From: Nocardiopsis gilva YIM 90087
GTDB taxonomy: Bacteria > Actinomycetota > Actinomycetes > Streptosporangiales > Streptosporangiaceae
Length of the DNA stretch: 64,000 nt
NCBI RefSeq assembly: GCF_002263495.1
Contig: NZ_CP022753.1
Location: 5,022,001 to 5,086,000, forward strand
Direction of reading: 5' to 3'
Shown here: positions 24,411-32,994 of the stretch, in pieces
How the letters are laid out: every line of letters begins with the position of its first letter
How positions within the stretch are numbered: position 1 is the stretch's first letter
Notes under the pieces: model-generated
Database searches by the model: none
What the model was told of the DNA's origin: nothing
What the model saw: the letters and a program-made list of their open reading frames with translations, nothing else
Translations under genes and position numbers: made by a program

Positions 24411-25868
24411 CTACGCTTCCGCGCCGTCGACCGCAGCCTGCTCGGCGGCCTCCAGCTTCGCCAGGGCGGCCCGCAGCCGCTCCTGGACGCGCTCACGGCC
24501 GAGCAGCTCCAGCGACTCGAACAGCGGCAGGCCGACGGTGCGCCCGGTGACCGCGACGCGCACCGGCGCCTGCGCCTTGCCGAGCTTGAGCCCGAGCCCT
24601 GCACCGGTCTCCTCCAGCGCGGTCTTCAGCGCCTCGGGCTCCCAGGCCAGGTTCGGGTCGGCGAAGCGCTCCAGCGCGGCGGTGAGCATCTCCTTGCCCA
24701 CGCCCGGCTTCATCGCCTTGTTCCAGCTCTTCTCGTCCTCCACCGGCTCGTCCAGGAACAGGAAGTCCACGTTCGGGACGATCTCGCTGAGCACCGCCAC
24801 CCGGCTCTGGGCCAGCGGGGCGATCGCGCGGAAGGCGGCGTCGTCGTAGTTCTCCGCCGGCCAGGGCGCCTGATCCGGCGCCAGGTAGGGGCGGCAGCGC
24901 TCGACGAAGTCGTCGACACTCAGGGCGCGGATGTACTCGCCGTTGAACGCCCGCAGCTTCTTCTCGTCGAAGAACGCGCTGGAGCTGTTCACGTCGGAGA
25001 TCCGGAACAGCGGCTCCATCTCGGCCCACGGCATGATCTCCCGGTCGTCGCCCGGCGCCCAGCCCAGCAGCATCAGGTAGTTGATCATCGCCTCGGGCAG
25101 GTAGCCCTCCTCCTGGTAGGACTCCAGGGCGACCTTGTCGCGGCGCTTGGACAGCTTCTGCCGCTTCTCGTTGACGATGACGGGCAGGTGCGCCCACACC
25201 GGCGGGGTCTGGCCCAGCGCCTCCCACAGCAGCTGCTGCTTGGGGGTGTTGGACAGATGCTCCTCACCGCGGATGACCTCGTTGATCCCCATCTCGACGT
25301 CGTCGACGACGTTGGCCAGGACAAAGAGGGGAGAGCCGTCGGCGCGGGCGATCACGAAGTCCTCGATCGAGGCGTGCTCGAACTCCACCCGGCCGCGGAT
25401 CTGGTCATCGACGACCGTGGGGCCGCCGTCGGGCACGCGGAACCGCAGCGCCCGGCCGGGGCCGGGCTCCAGGCCGCGGTCGCGGCAGAAGCCGTCGTAG
25501 CCCAGGTGCGGGTTGTCGCGGCGCTCGACCACCTGATCGCGGGTGCAGTCGCAGTAGTAGGCCCGCCCCTCCTTGAAGAGGGTCTCCGCGGTCTCGCGGT
25601 GCTTGTCGGCGTAGGCCGACTGGAAGTAGGGCCCCTCGAAGTGCGGGTCGGACTCGGCGATACCCAGCCACTCCAGTGCCCGGATGATGCCCTCGGTCCA
25701 CTCGGGCTTGTTGCGCGCGGCGTCGGTGTCCTCGATGCGCAGCACGAACTTGCCGTCGGATTGCTGGCGGGCCAGTGCCCAGTTAAAGAGCGCGGATCGC
25801 GCGCCGCCAACGTGGAACATACCGGTGGGGGACGGCGCGAAGCGCACACGAATCGAAGTCTCAGTCAC
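24411..25868 (-). CDS. gltX: Glutamyl-tRNA synthetase
   Basis: GltX attaches glutamate to tRNA-Glu and, where GlnRS is absent, also to tRNA-Gln for later amidation. Class I signatures are visible: the HIGH region [20 protein letters not shown] near the N-terminus and the KMSKS equivalent KLSKRR near residue 257. In between are [17 protein letters not shown] and [12 protein letters not shown]-like residues ([13 protein letters not shown]). The C-terminal third is the helical anticodon-binding part. 485 residues is slightly long but normal for actinobacteria. It sits directly upstream of tRNA-Gln and two tRNA-Glu on the same strand, and downstream of a nitroreductase and an FAH-family gene, a synteny familiar from Streptomyces. 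Its upstream region (25869-26018) holds no gene. Confidence 0.98.
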   Translation of the reverse strand: MTETSIRVRFAPSPTGMFHVGGARSALFNWALARQQSDGKFVLRIEDTDAARNKPEWTEGIIRALEWLGIAESDPHFEGPYFQSAYADKHRETAETLFKEGRAYYCDCTRDQVVERRDNPHLGYDGFCRDRGLEPGPGRALRFRVPDGGPTVVDDQIRGRVEFEHASIEDFVIARADGSPLFVLANVVDDVEMGINEVIRGEEHLSNTPKQQLLWEALGQTPPVWAHLPVIVNEKRQKLSKRRDKVALESYQEEGYLPEAMINYLMLLGWAPGDDREIMPWAEMEPLFRISDVNSSSAFFDEKKLRAFNGEYIRALSVDDFVERCRPYLAPDQAPWPAENYDDAAFRAIAPLAQSRVAVLSEIVPNVDFLFLDEPVEDEKSWNKAMKPGVGKEMLTAALERFADPNLAWEPEALKTALEETGAGLGLKLGKAQAPVRVAVTGRTVGLPLFESLELLGRERVQERLRAALAKLEAAEQAAVDGAEA

Positions 25869-26018
25869 GGCCCCAGCCTACTGGGGACACGGCCGCGGAA
25901 CGGAGGATCGCCAGCTCACCAAGGGTGGCCGGACCGCCCTCACACCCTCGCCGACATCTGCCATGCCACGAGCCCTCGACCGGCCCCGGAAGCGGGGGCG
26001 TCCATCCAACCCACCCGG

Positions 26019-26699
26019 TCAGGGCATCTCGATCAGCACCTCCGAGAGCGGCTTACGGGTCAGATCGGGCACCTCGGCGTCGTCGGCCGCATACCCGACC
26101 GGGAAAAGGATGTAGGGCCGCTCGTTGGACGGACGCTCACAGATCTCGGTGAGGAAGGCCATGGGATTGGGCGTGTGGGTGAGCGTCGACAGCCCCATGG
26201 TGTGCAGGGCGGCGATGAACATCCCGCAGGCGATGCCCACGCTCTCGTTGACGTAGTAGTGCTTGCGCTTGGTGCCATCGAGGCGCGGCTCGTACTTCTC
26301 CGCGAAACAGACGACCAGCCACGGCACGGTCTCGAGGTACGCCTTGTCGGACGTCGTCTCCAGCGGAGCGAGAGCCTCCCGCCAGTCGGGCGGCAGCCGC
26401 CCACCCTCGTAGTTCCGCCGCTCCTCCGCCTCAGCGGCCTCGCGCACCCGCTTCTTGGTCTCGGCATCACCGATCAGCACGAACTTCCACGGCTGCTGGT
26501 GCGCCCCGGACGGAGCCGTGTTCGCCGCCCGCACCGCCAGCTCCACGCATTCCCGCGGCACCGGGTCGTCACTGAAGAACCGCACACTCCGACGCTGATC
26601 CATGAGCTCGTAGAACCCCCGCCCCCGCCGCAGCATCTCGTCCTCCGGATACCGCTCCGGCCGGTACGGAATGAAGGGGTAGGAATGCTCTCGCGTCAC
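26019..26699 (-). CDS. Nitroreductase-family FMN enzyme
   Basis: A flavoprotein of the nitroreductase superfamily. The FMN-contact segment MDQRRSVRFFSDDPVPREC is near residue 30, followed by ANTAPSGAHQQPWKFVLIGD, which resembles the iodotyrosine-deiodinase-like branch, then NESVGIACGMFIAALHTMGL and the C-terminal FPVGYAADDAEVPDL. GTG 26699 has GGGAGG six bases upstream and gives 226 residues, the family norm, so the longer open frame upstream is not used. Physiological substrate unknown. It lies between gltX and an FAH-family gene on the same strand, with a strong terminator separating it from the latter. Confidence 0.9.
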   Translation of the reverse strand: MTREHSYPFIPYRPERYPEDEMLRRGRGFYELMDQRRSVRFFSDDPVPRECVELAVRAANTAPSGAHQQPWKFVLIGDAETKKRVREAAEAEERRNYEGGRLPPDWREALAPLETTSDKAYLETVPWLVVCFAEKYEPRLDGTKRKHYYVNESVGIACGMFIAALHTMGLSTLTHTPNPMAFLTEICERPSNERPYILFPVGYAADDAEVPDLTRKPLSEVLIEMP

Positions 26700-26777
26700 G
26701 ATCAACCTCCCGCGAACCACCGACAAGGCGCCCCTAGTCTCGTTCGCAGGCTGCCAGAGGGCAAGAAGCTCCTTAGC

Positions 26778-26823
26778 AAATGGAAATGACGCTGCTCCCT
26801 CTGGGGCAGCGTCATTTCCATTT
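26778..26823 (-). terminator. 18-bp perfect hairpin, terminator after the FAH-family gene
   Basis: 26778-26795 pairs perfectly with 26806-26823 around a 10-base loop, 45 bases after the FAH-family stop. The AT-rich stem ends (AAATGG/CCATTT) give a T-rich 3' side in both directions. It isolates the FAH-family gene from the nitroreductase gene. Confidence 0.85.
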
Positions 26824-26868
26824 CGGTGAGAAGGCACCGAATCGCCCGGTCCCTGCTCGGCGCAGGGG

Positions 26869-27669
26869 TCAGTCGCGGGTCGTGACGCGGTTGGTGAGGT
26901 CGCCGATCTTGTCGATGGAGACGGTGACCTGGGAGCCGACCTCGACAGGGCCGACTCCGGCCGGGGTGCCGGTCAGCAGGACGTCGCCCGGGAGGAGGGT
27001 CATGAACGAGGTGACGTAGGCGATCAGGGCGGGGATGTCGTGGAGGAGCTGGGAGGTGCGGCCGTCCTGCTTGGTCTCGCCGTCGACGGTGGTGGTCAGG
27101 CGAAGGTCGGCGGCTTCTTCCAGGGAGAGGCCGGTCTCGATCCAGGGGCCGATGGGGCAGAAGGAGTCGAAGCCCTTGGCGCGGGTCCACTGCTTGTCGG
27201 TCTTCTGCAGGTCGCGAGCGGTGACGTCGTTGGCGCAGGTGAAGCCGAAGATGACGTCCTTGGCGCGCTCGCGGGGGACCTCGCGGCAGACGCGGGAGAT
27301 GACGATGGCCAGTTCGCCCTCGTAGTCGACGCGCTTCGACATCGCGGGGTAGAAGATCGGCTCGCTGGGGCCGGTCACCGCGGTGGAGGGCTTGAGGAAG
27401 ACGGCCGGTTCCTCGGTGGCTTCACCCGTGACGTCCTGCATCTCGGCGATGTGGTCCGCGTAGTTCTTGCCGATGCAGACGACCTTGCTGGGCAGGACCG
27501 GGGACAGCAGGCGCACGTCCTCCAGTTTGGCGCGCTCGCCGGTCATCTGGACGTTCCCCAGCAGTGGGTGGCCCTTGAGTCGGGAGATGAACTGCTCTCC
27601 GGTGTCCTGATCCGTGTCGATCAGGCCGAACCCGACCTCGTCCTCGACCGAGTACCTCGCGATGCGCAC
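26869..27669 (-). CDS. Fumarylacetoacetate hydrolase-family protein
   Basis: FAH-family proteins cleave or decarboxylate acylpyruvate-like compounds using a bound metal. The core is clear: KVVCIGKNYADHIAEM, FLKPSTAVTGPSEPI, the metal-site DYEGELAIVISR, FGFTCANDVTARDLQ, FDSFCPIGPW and the LLTGTPAGVGP motif near the C-terminus. GTG 27669 gives 266 residues and has AGGGA just upstream; the open frame continues upstream with no family resemblance. Found next to gltX in many actinomycetes, but its substrate there is not known, and the name should not be taken to mean tyrosine degradation. Confidence 0.9.
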   Translation of the reverse strand: MRIARYSVEDEVGFGLIDTDQDTGEQFISRLKGHPLLGNVQMTGERAKLEDVRLLSPVLPSKVVCIGKNYADHIAEMQDVTGEATEEPAVFLKPSTAVTGPSEPIFYPAMSKRVDYEGELAIVISRVCREVPRERAKDVIFGFTCANDVTARDLQKTDKQWTRAKGFDSFCPIGPWIETGLSLEEAADLRLTTTVDGETKQDGRTSQLLHDIPALIAYVTSFMTLLPGDVLLTGTPAGVGPVEVGSQVTVSIDKIGDLTNRVTTRD

Positions 27670-27817
27670 GACTTCCCTATCTGTTCCGCGGACGATTTCC
27701 GGCGTCCAGGCTATCCGCGCGCGGGGCCGCGGCATGCGCGCGGACACGAGGGAGAAAGCACACCGAAGGGCGGTTGCCCATCCTGGTCAGACCGCCCCTC
27801 GTCGCCGCGCATCCGGG

Positions 27818-30800
27818 TCAGCAGCAGTGCGGTGAGGTCCGTTCGGACTCACCGTGCCACCATTCGGCGGGTGATGTGACCGAGGCCAGCGGGGGCCGCT
27901 TGGTAGTGGCCGCCGCTGGGCCGACCGGCCCCGACCGCTTGGTTGTTTCAGCCGGCTCGCTTCGGCTGGCGACCGACGCGACGAGGTCGTCGACGGAGTG
28001 CACCTCACCGTTGCGCACGACCCAGCGCACCGCCGCCGCGTCGGCGATGTCGGTCAGGGGGTCGCCGTCGACGATCGCGAGGTCGGCCAGCTTGCCCTCT
28101 TCGACGGTGCCGAGGTCGTCGCCGAGGCCGAGCCACTCGGCGGCCGTGCGGGTGGTGACCGTCAGCGCCTCATAGGGGGTGAAGCCGTGGCGCACCATCG
28201 CCCGCATGTTCTGATGCAGGCTCACCGCCACGTTGTCGAGGGGCGCGTCCGTGCCGCCGAGCAGCGTGCCGCCACCCCTGTGGATCTCCAGCAGCATGGC
28301 CACGTTGCCTTTCAGCGCCTCGCGGGCCAGCCGCGCGAAGGGGGCGTCACTCCCCATCAGGTCCGCCTTGCCCACCAGCGCCTCGTACTCCCAGGCGGGG
28401 AACAGCTTGCGGGTGCGCTCGTCCTCGATCAGGGAGCTGTCGTCACCGTACAGCGCGCCGGAGGTGAACAGGGTCGGGGTGATGGGCATCCGCGACGCCG
28501 CGAACAGCGTGGTGGCGTCGCCGTAGGAGCGTCCGAGCTTGCTGACCGTGTGCGAGTACCCCAGGCGGTTGGTGGCCCCGGTGTGCTCCATGCCGTCCAT
28601 GCCCAGCTCGACCGCGGGGTAGAGGTAGTGCGATGACAGCGGGATGTCCTCGGCGTGCGCCTTCTTGATCGCGGCCCGCTGCATCGTCACGGGCAGCCGC
28701 ACGTAGGTCTTGACCATGTCGTAGTCGAGCGCGAAGGCGCGGTCGAGCTCCAGGTCCAGCTGCTCGCCGTCCAGGGTCGGCCGCATGAAGTTGTAGTAGA
28801 TCCGGCTTCCGTCGATCGCCTCGCCGGTGGCGAAGTACCGCGGCCCGAGCTGCTTGCCCGAGTCCAGCGCCTCCCGGGTCTCCAGCATCTGGTAGACGGG
28901 ATCGCCCGGTGAGCGGGTGGAGGTGATGCCGTAGGCGAGGAACAGCGGCCCCGTACGCGAGCCCCAGGCACGGCCGCGCAGATGCCAGTGCACGTGCGCG
29001 TCGATGAGGCCGGGCATGACGGTGTGGGAGGTGGCATCGACCACCGTGGTGTTCTTGGCCGACTCCTCCGCCTGCTGTTCCTTGGCGCCCGCGCGTGGAC
29101 GGACCTCGGCGATCCGATTGTCGTCGATGATGATGTCGACGTCGCGGCGGAGCTTGCCCGAGGTGCCGTCCCACAGCGCCCCCGCCCGGATGATGGTGCG
29201 TCCGCTGGGGCGGGACCGCTTCCAGGACAGCCGGAGGGGGACGGTCCTGGGCCGTCCGCCCTCGGCGGGGATCCGCCGGAGTCGACCGTTGTTCAGGTAG
29301 AGCAGTGTGCGGGAGTCGCCGCTCCAGCTGGGGGCGTCCGTCACCTCGGTGGTGAGCTGCCGCGCCTCGCCCTGGAAGGTTCCGTCGGCGGCGACGTCGA
29401 CGACCCACAGCACGCTTTCCATGACGAACGCCATTCGCGTGCCGTCGGGCGACCAGACCGGTCCGTCATCCCCCCGCGTGGACAGCGAGCGGTACGGGGC
29501 CGGCTTGGTGTAGCGCGTGCGCCCTGTGGCGAGATCCACCGTGAGGATCTGGCTGGTGCCCTCGCGGAAGCGGTTGGAGCGGGGCCGCACCGCCGCCAGA
29601 GCGAGCGTGGCGCCGTCCGGCGACCACGTGGGCCGCCCCGGCATGAACAGCTTCGGCAGCACCTGCTGGGTGGAGCCGTCACTGACGTCGAAGACCCATG
29701 TCGCACTGTCCTCGTCCTGGTAGGCGATGCGCTCGCCGTCCGGCGCCCATCTCGGCGTGAGCTGGGCGCCGTCCAGCCGGGTCAGCCGCTCGTCCGTGCC
29801 GTCGTCGAGGTTGTGCCGCCACAGCGCCGGCGTGCCCTCGCGGTCGCTGGAGTAGACGAGCGAGCGCCCGTCCGGGTGCCAGTCGGGGTCGGAGCTGAAG
29901 GAGCCGTCCTCGACGATCGCGCGCGGCCGTCCGCCGATCGGCATCACCCACAGCGCCCCCAGCGCCCGGAAGGCCACCTGCTCGCCGTCGGGCGACAGTA
30001 CTGGGCCGGCGATCCCGCGCACGGGGTGGCGGTCGCGGTCGTCCGGGTCGCGGCGCGGCCCGCGCGTCTGGTGGTCCTTGTAGGAGACCCCGGCACGGAA
30101 GTCGATGTCGGCCACCTCGCCGGTGGACAGGTCGCGGCTGCGCACGCGCCCGTCCGCCGTGTACAGGACGCGGTCGGCGGCCAGCCAGGAGACGGCGCCG
30201 AGGAACACGTCCTCTGTCCCGCTGACCTTCGTCTCGCCCACCACCAGGTGCACCGAGTCGGCGTGCGCGGCGACGTAGGCGAGGGTCGTGCCGTCCTCGG
30301 CCAGCGCGGGAGCGTAGACCGTGGTGTCGGACGCGGCCGGGACGAGCTCGCGGGTCTTCCCCTCCAGGGTGGTTTCGTGCACGCTCTCCCGCCCCTGGAC
30401 GTAGACGACCCGCTCGCCATCCGCCGACCAGCTCGGCTCGGCCTCGTCGACGTCGCTGTCGGTGAGCGCGGACAGCTTCTCCGATTCGAGGTCGTAGAGC
30501 CAGATGCCGTACCCGTTCCCCCGGTCGCTGGCCAGGGCGATCGTCCGGCCGTCGGGGGAGAACCGCGGTTCTCGGTGGTCGTGCGGGCCGTCGGTCAGCC
30601 GGCGCGGCTCGCCCCCGGCCATGTCGATGACGTGGATGTGGAAGTTGCCCTCGGCGTAGGCCTGGAAGGCGATGCTCGCGGAGTCGGGCGCGAAGTGCGG
30701 GCGCGTGGCGTCGACGAGGGGACCGGTGAGGCGGCGCGCCGCGCCTCCGCCCGCCGGTGCGACCCAGATCGAGGTGTAGAGGTCGAACACGATCCATTTC

Positions 30801-31054
30801 CCGTCGGGGGAGGCCGTGGCCGAGATGTTGGTGCCCTCGGTGACGGTCACGCCCGGCCCGTCACCGCCCGGATCGGCCCGCGCCTCGGGCGTGGTGGCCA
30901 GTGAGGGGCCGAGCAGCCAGACGGTGCCGCCAGCCAGTGCGACGCGCCCGGTCGCGGCGAAGAGTTCTCGGCGGTCGAGGGAGGGTGTGGCGGCGTGGTC
31001 CGGGAGGGGTGTGGGGGAGTCGGGGGTGAGGGGGGATGATGGGAAACGGCTCAT
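27818..31054 (-). CDS. Tat-exported TolB-like beta-propeller / amidohydrolase fusion
   Basis: A 1078-residue exported protein. A twin-arginine signal, SLDRRELFAATGRVALAGG, is near residues 25-45. Residues ~65-640 hold WD40-like TolB/PD40 repeats, each with an SPDG-type turn (ASPDGKWIVF, FSPDGRTIALASD, WSPDGTRMAFV and others). From ~650 a metal-dependent amidohydrolase follows: RAGALWDGTSGKLRRDVDII, the metal motif GLIDAHVHWH, LGGTDAPLDN and the EEGKLADLAIVDGDPL end. Similar fusions are annotated as imidazolonepropionase-like peptidases or amidohydrolases; the substrate is unknown. The tail after DDLVASV is Ser/Pro-rich and ends in Cys-Cys. ATG 31054 has GGAG six bases upstream. It appears to be a single-gene unit. 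Confidence 0.9.
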   Translation of the reverse strand: MSRFPSSPLTPDSPTPLPDHAATPSLDRRELFAATGRVALAGGTVWLLGPSLATTPEARADPGGDGPGVTVTEGTNISATASPDGKWIVFDLYTSIWVAPAGGGAARRLTGPLVDATRPHFAPDSASIAFQAYAEGNFHIHVIDMAGGEPRRLTDGPHDHREPRFSPDGRTIALASDRGNGYGIWLYDLESEKLSALTDSDVDEAEPSWSADGERVVYVQGRESVHETTLEGKTRELVPAASDTTVYAPALAEDGTTLAYVAAHADSVHLVVGETKVSGTEDVFLGAVSWLAADRVLYTADGRVRSRDLSTGEVADIDFRAGVSYKDHQTRGPRRDPDDRDRHPVRGIAGPVLSPDGEQVAFRALGALWVMPIGGRPRAIVEDGSFSSDPDWHPDGRSLVYSSDREGTPALWRHNLDDGTDERLTRLDGAQLTPRWAPDGERIAYQDEDSATWVFDVSDGSTQQVLPKLFMPGRPTWSPDGATLALAAVRPRSNRFREGTSQILTVDLATGRTRYTKPAPYRSLSTRGDDGPVWSPDGTRMAFVMESVLWVVDVAADGTFQGEARQLTTEVTDAPSWSGDSRTLLYLNNGRLRRIPAEGGRPRTVPLRLSWKRSRPSGRTIIRAGALWDGTSGKLRRDVDIIIDDNRIAEVRPRAGAKEQQAEESAKNTTVVDATSHTVMPGLIDAHVHWHLRGRAWGSRTGPLFLAYGITSTRSPGDPVYQMLETREALDSGKQLGPRYFATGEAIDGSRIYYNFMRPTLDGEQLDLELDRAFALDYDMVKTYVRLPVTMQRAAIKKAHAEDIPLSSHYLYPAVELGMDGMEHTGATNRLGYSHTVSKLGRSYGDATTLFAASRMPITPTLFTSGALYGDDSSLIEDERTRKLFPAWEYEALVGKADLMGSDAPFARLAREALKGNVAMLLEIHRGGGTLLGGTDAPLDNVAVSLHQNMRAMVRHGFTPYEALTVTTRTAAEWLGLGDDLGTVEEGKLADLAIVDGDPLTDIADAAAVRWVVRNGEVHSVDDLVASVASRSEPAETTKRSGPVGPAAATTKRPPLASVTSPAEWWHGESERTSPHCC

Positions 31055-31182
31055 TCCAGGCTCCGGCTGTCGCTTGGTGACCGAGTGTTGTGCGGAGGCA
31101 ACTCTCCTCCACGTCCCCTGGGGAATCAAGGCTCTCGGAAACCGCGCATGTCACGGAGCCGCGGTGCGATGAAAGGTGACCA

Positions 31183-31545
31183 GTGGCTTCTGTCGTGAAG
31201 TTCAACGTACTGACCGTTCCCGAGGGCGCCGGGGCGACGCTGGAGGAGCGGTTCGCCAACCGGGCCGGGCTCGTCGAGGGGCAGCCCGGCTTCGAGGAGT
31301 TCCAGCTGCTCCGCCCGGTCGAGGGGACCGACCGCTACATCGTCTACACGCGGTGGAAGGACGAGGAGTCCTACCAGAACTGGCTGCAGAGCCGGGCGTT
31401 CCAGCACGGCCATGCCGAGGCCGCCGCCGAGGCCGAGAAGTCCGGCCACGGCCATGGGCACGGCCACGGCCAGGGAGGTCTGGCCGCGATCGACAGCGAG
31501 CAGTGGGGGTTCGAGGTCGTCCAGCACGTCACGGCCGCGGGGTGA
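31183..31545 (+). CDS. ABM-domain protein (heme-degrading monooxygenase-like) with a His-Gly repeat
   Basis: A 120-residue ferredoxin-like alpha/beta-barrel protein of the antibiotic-biosynthesis-monooxygenase family, the fold shared with IsdG/MhuD/HmoA heme oxygenases. The body VVKFNVLTVPEG, EERFANRAGLVEGQPGFEEF, RYIVYTRWKDEESYQNWL is typical of the HmoA type. Between the two C-terminal strands is an inserted GHGHGHGHG stretch, capable of binding a metal or heme. GTG 31183 has AAAGG at a proper distance. Divergent from the amidohydrolase gene. Function could be heme breakdown or heme/iron handling; the monooxygenase activity is unproven for this branch. Confidence 0.85.
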   Translation: MASVVKFNVLTVPEGAGATLEERFANRAGLVEGQPGFEEFQLLRPVEGTDRYIVYTRWKDEESYQNWLQSRAFQHGHAEAAAEAEKSGHGHGHGHGQGGLAAIDSEQWGFEVVQHVTAAG

Positions 31546-31676
31546 TCGAGGGTCATCGGCGCGGGTCGGATCCCAACGGTCTTCTGACCCGCGCCTGACC
31601 GTCGCGATGCTCGCTGTAGGCCCGGTTTCTGGAATCCTGGAGGGACGTTCGCCACCACCCCAGGAAGGTCCGCTCC

Positions 31677-32507
31677 TTGTCCAGGCCCGAATCGGATGCA
31701 GCACGCGAAAGAACCGCGGGGAGACACCGTCGCGGCCGGTACCGGCTCGAGCTCATCCTTGGCCTGGCCGCCGTCGCGGCGGGCGTCAGCCTCATCGTCA
31801 TCGACGACCGCACCTCCGGCCACGAGGACGGCGTCGAGACCACGGCGTCGACCCCGGCCGCTCCCTCCCCCTCAGCGGGCACCGACGGGTCCCCCGGGGA
31901 ACGCCGGGCGGCCGCGGACGACGGCGCTGAGGACAGCGGGGAGGACGAGGACGCCCCGGTTCTGCTCCGCTCGGTGGAGGACGAGGTCAAGGACGCCAGC
32001 GGCGACCTCAAGGTCGTTCCGGGAACGAGCGACGTCGCGGGCAAAGGGCCGCTCAAGCGCTACATGGTCGAGGTCGAGAAGGGCCTTCCCGGTGACCCCG
32101 AGGACTTCGCCGCCGCCGTCGATCAGGTCCTCAGCGACAAGCGCAGCTGGATCGCCGACGGCGCCGTGTCGATGCAACGGGTGGACTCCGGCCCGGTCGA
32201 TTTCCGTGTCACGCTCGCCGCACCCGACACCGTCGACTCCCTGTGCGCCCCGCTGCGGACCATGGGCTACGTCTCCTGCCACCAGGGCGAGCGCTCGGTC
32301 ATCAACCAGAACCGCTGGGTCAGCGGCGTCAAGCACTTCGACGACGACCTGGAGACCTACCGCACCTACGTGATCAACCACGAGGTCGGGCATGCGCTCG
32401 GCAAGGGCCACGTCCCCTGCCCCGGCCGCGGTGAGACCGCTCCGGTCATGCAGCAGCAGACCTTCGGCTTGGACGGGTGCGAGGCCAACGGCTGGCCGAA
32501 CCCGTAG
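31677..32507 (+). CDS. DUF3152 protein, putative secreted zinc metallopeptidase
   Basis: A 276-residue protein with a cytoplasmic N-terminus, one transmembrane segment (LILGLAAVAAGVSLIVI, about residues 26-42), a long Ser/Pro/acidic linker and an extracellular domain. The domain carries NHEVGHALGKGH, an HEXXHXXXXXH zinc-binding motif as in metzincin-type proteases (second residue Glu), and four cysteines in the last half. The family is common in actinomycetes under the name DUF3152; its substrates are not known. The TTG start at 31677 has AGGAAGG upstream; the following codons are not obviously homologous, so the start is moderately sure. Confidence 0.85.
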   Translation: MSRPESDAARERTAGRHRRGRYRLELILGLAAVAAGVSLIVIDDRTSGHEDGVETTASTPAAPSPSAGTDGSPGERRAAADDGAEDSGEDEDAPVLLRSVEDEVKDASGDLKVVPGTSDVAGKGPLKRYMVEVEKGLPGDPEDFAAAVDQVLSDKRSWIADGAVSMQRVDSGPVDFRVTLAAPDTVDSLCAPLRTMGYVSCHQGERSVINQNRWVSGVKHFDDDLETYRTYVINHEVGHALGKGHVPCPGRGETAPVMQQQTFGLDGCEANGWPNP

Positions 32508-32579
32508 CCGCTTCGGGGACGCGGGGGCCTGGGCCGCCTCCGGCGTGGCCTCTCCCCCGACGGGCATTTCATCGCGGGT

Positions 32580-32830
32580 TGGATGAATTTGGGAATGTTG
32601 AATATTGCCCGAGTTCAATTTTGACGATCGCGGCAGTGAATAGCGCGAATCTCCGCCATGACTACGGTATTGAGCTGGGTATTTCCATTCTTTGTAGAAT
32701 CATGAACCTCGATTGCAGGTAGCATTAAAATGCGATGATCGCAATATTGGACGAAGGATTTCGTGGCCGCTTTCGGCCACCCCAACGCATTTTCTGATCT
32801 TGTTACTACTGCTTTACTCTACGAAGTCGA
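32580..32830. other. AT-rich non-coding island
   Basis: About 250 bases with far more A and T than anything around them. No convincing gene: the only frames are very short. Symmetric features are a 13-bp palindrome TGCGATGATCGCA (about 32731-32743) and a hairpin GTGGCCG/CGGCCAC (32763-32780). It lies between two gene ends (the DUF3152 gene and cimA), so it is not an obvious promoter. It may be a remnant of acquired DNA. Confidence 0.5.
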
Positions 32831-32898
32831 GTCGTCACCCTCCCCTCCGGAAGGGCCCCATAGGACGGCGCCGGGAGCGGCCGGCCGCCGCACGGGCC

Positions 32899-32936
32899 CC
32901 GCGCCGGCCGTGCCGTCGGGACCCGGCACGGCCGGC
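32899..32936 (-). terminator. Terminator after cimA
   Basis: 14-bp perfect GC-rich stem (32899-32912 with 32923-32936), 10-base loop, 58 bases after the cimA stop on the minus strand. No T-run. Confidence 0.75.
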
Positions 32937-32994
32937 GCCATCTTCGTTTCGGGCGCTCCCCACCGACCGCGCGGCGTGCGGACGGTCCCGCACG

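Noticed and set aside
32477-32722. 81-codon plus-strand frame running into the AT-rich island
   Set aside because: It overlaps the end of the DUF3152 gene in another frame, and codon use changes abruptly at the island; no ribosome site.
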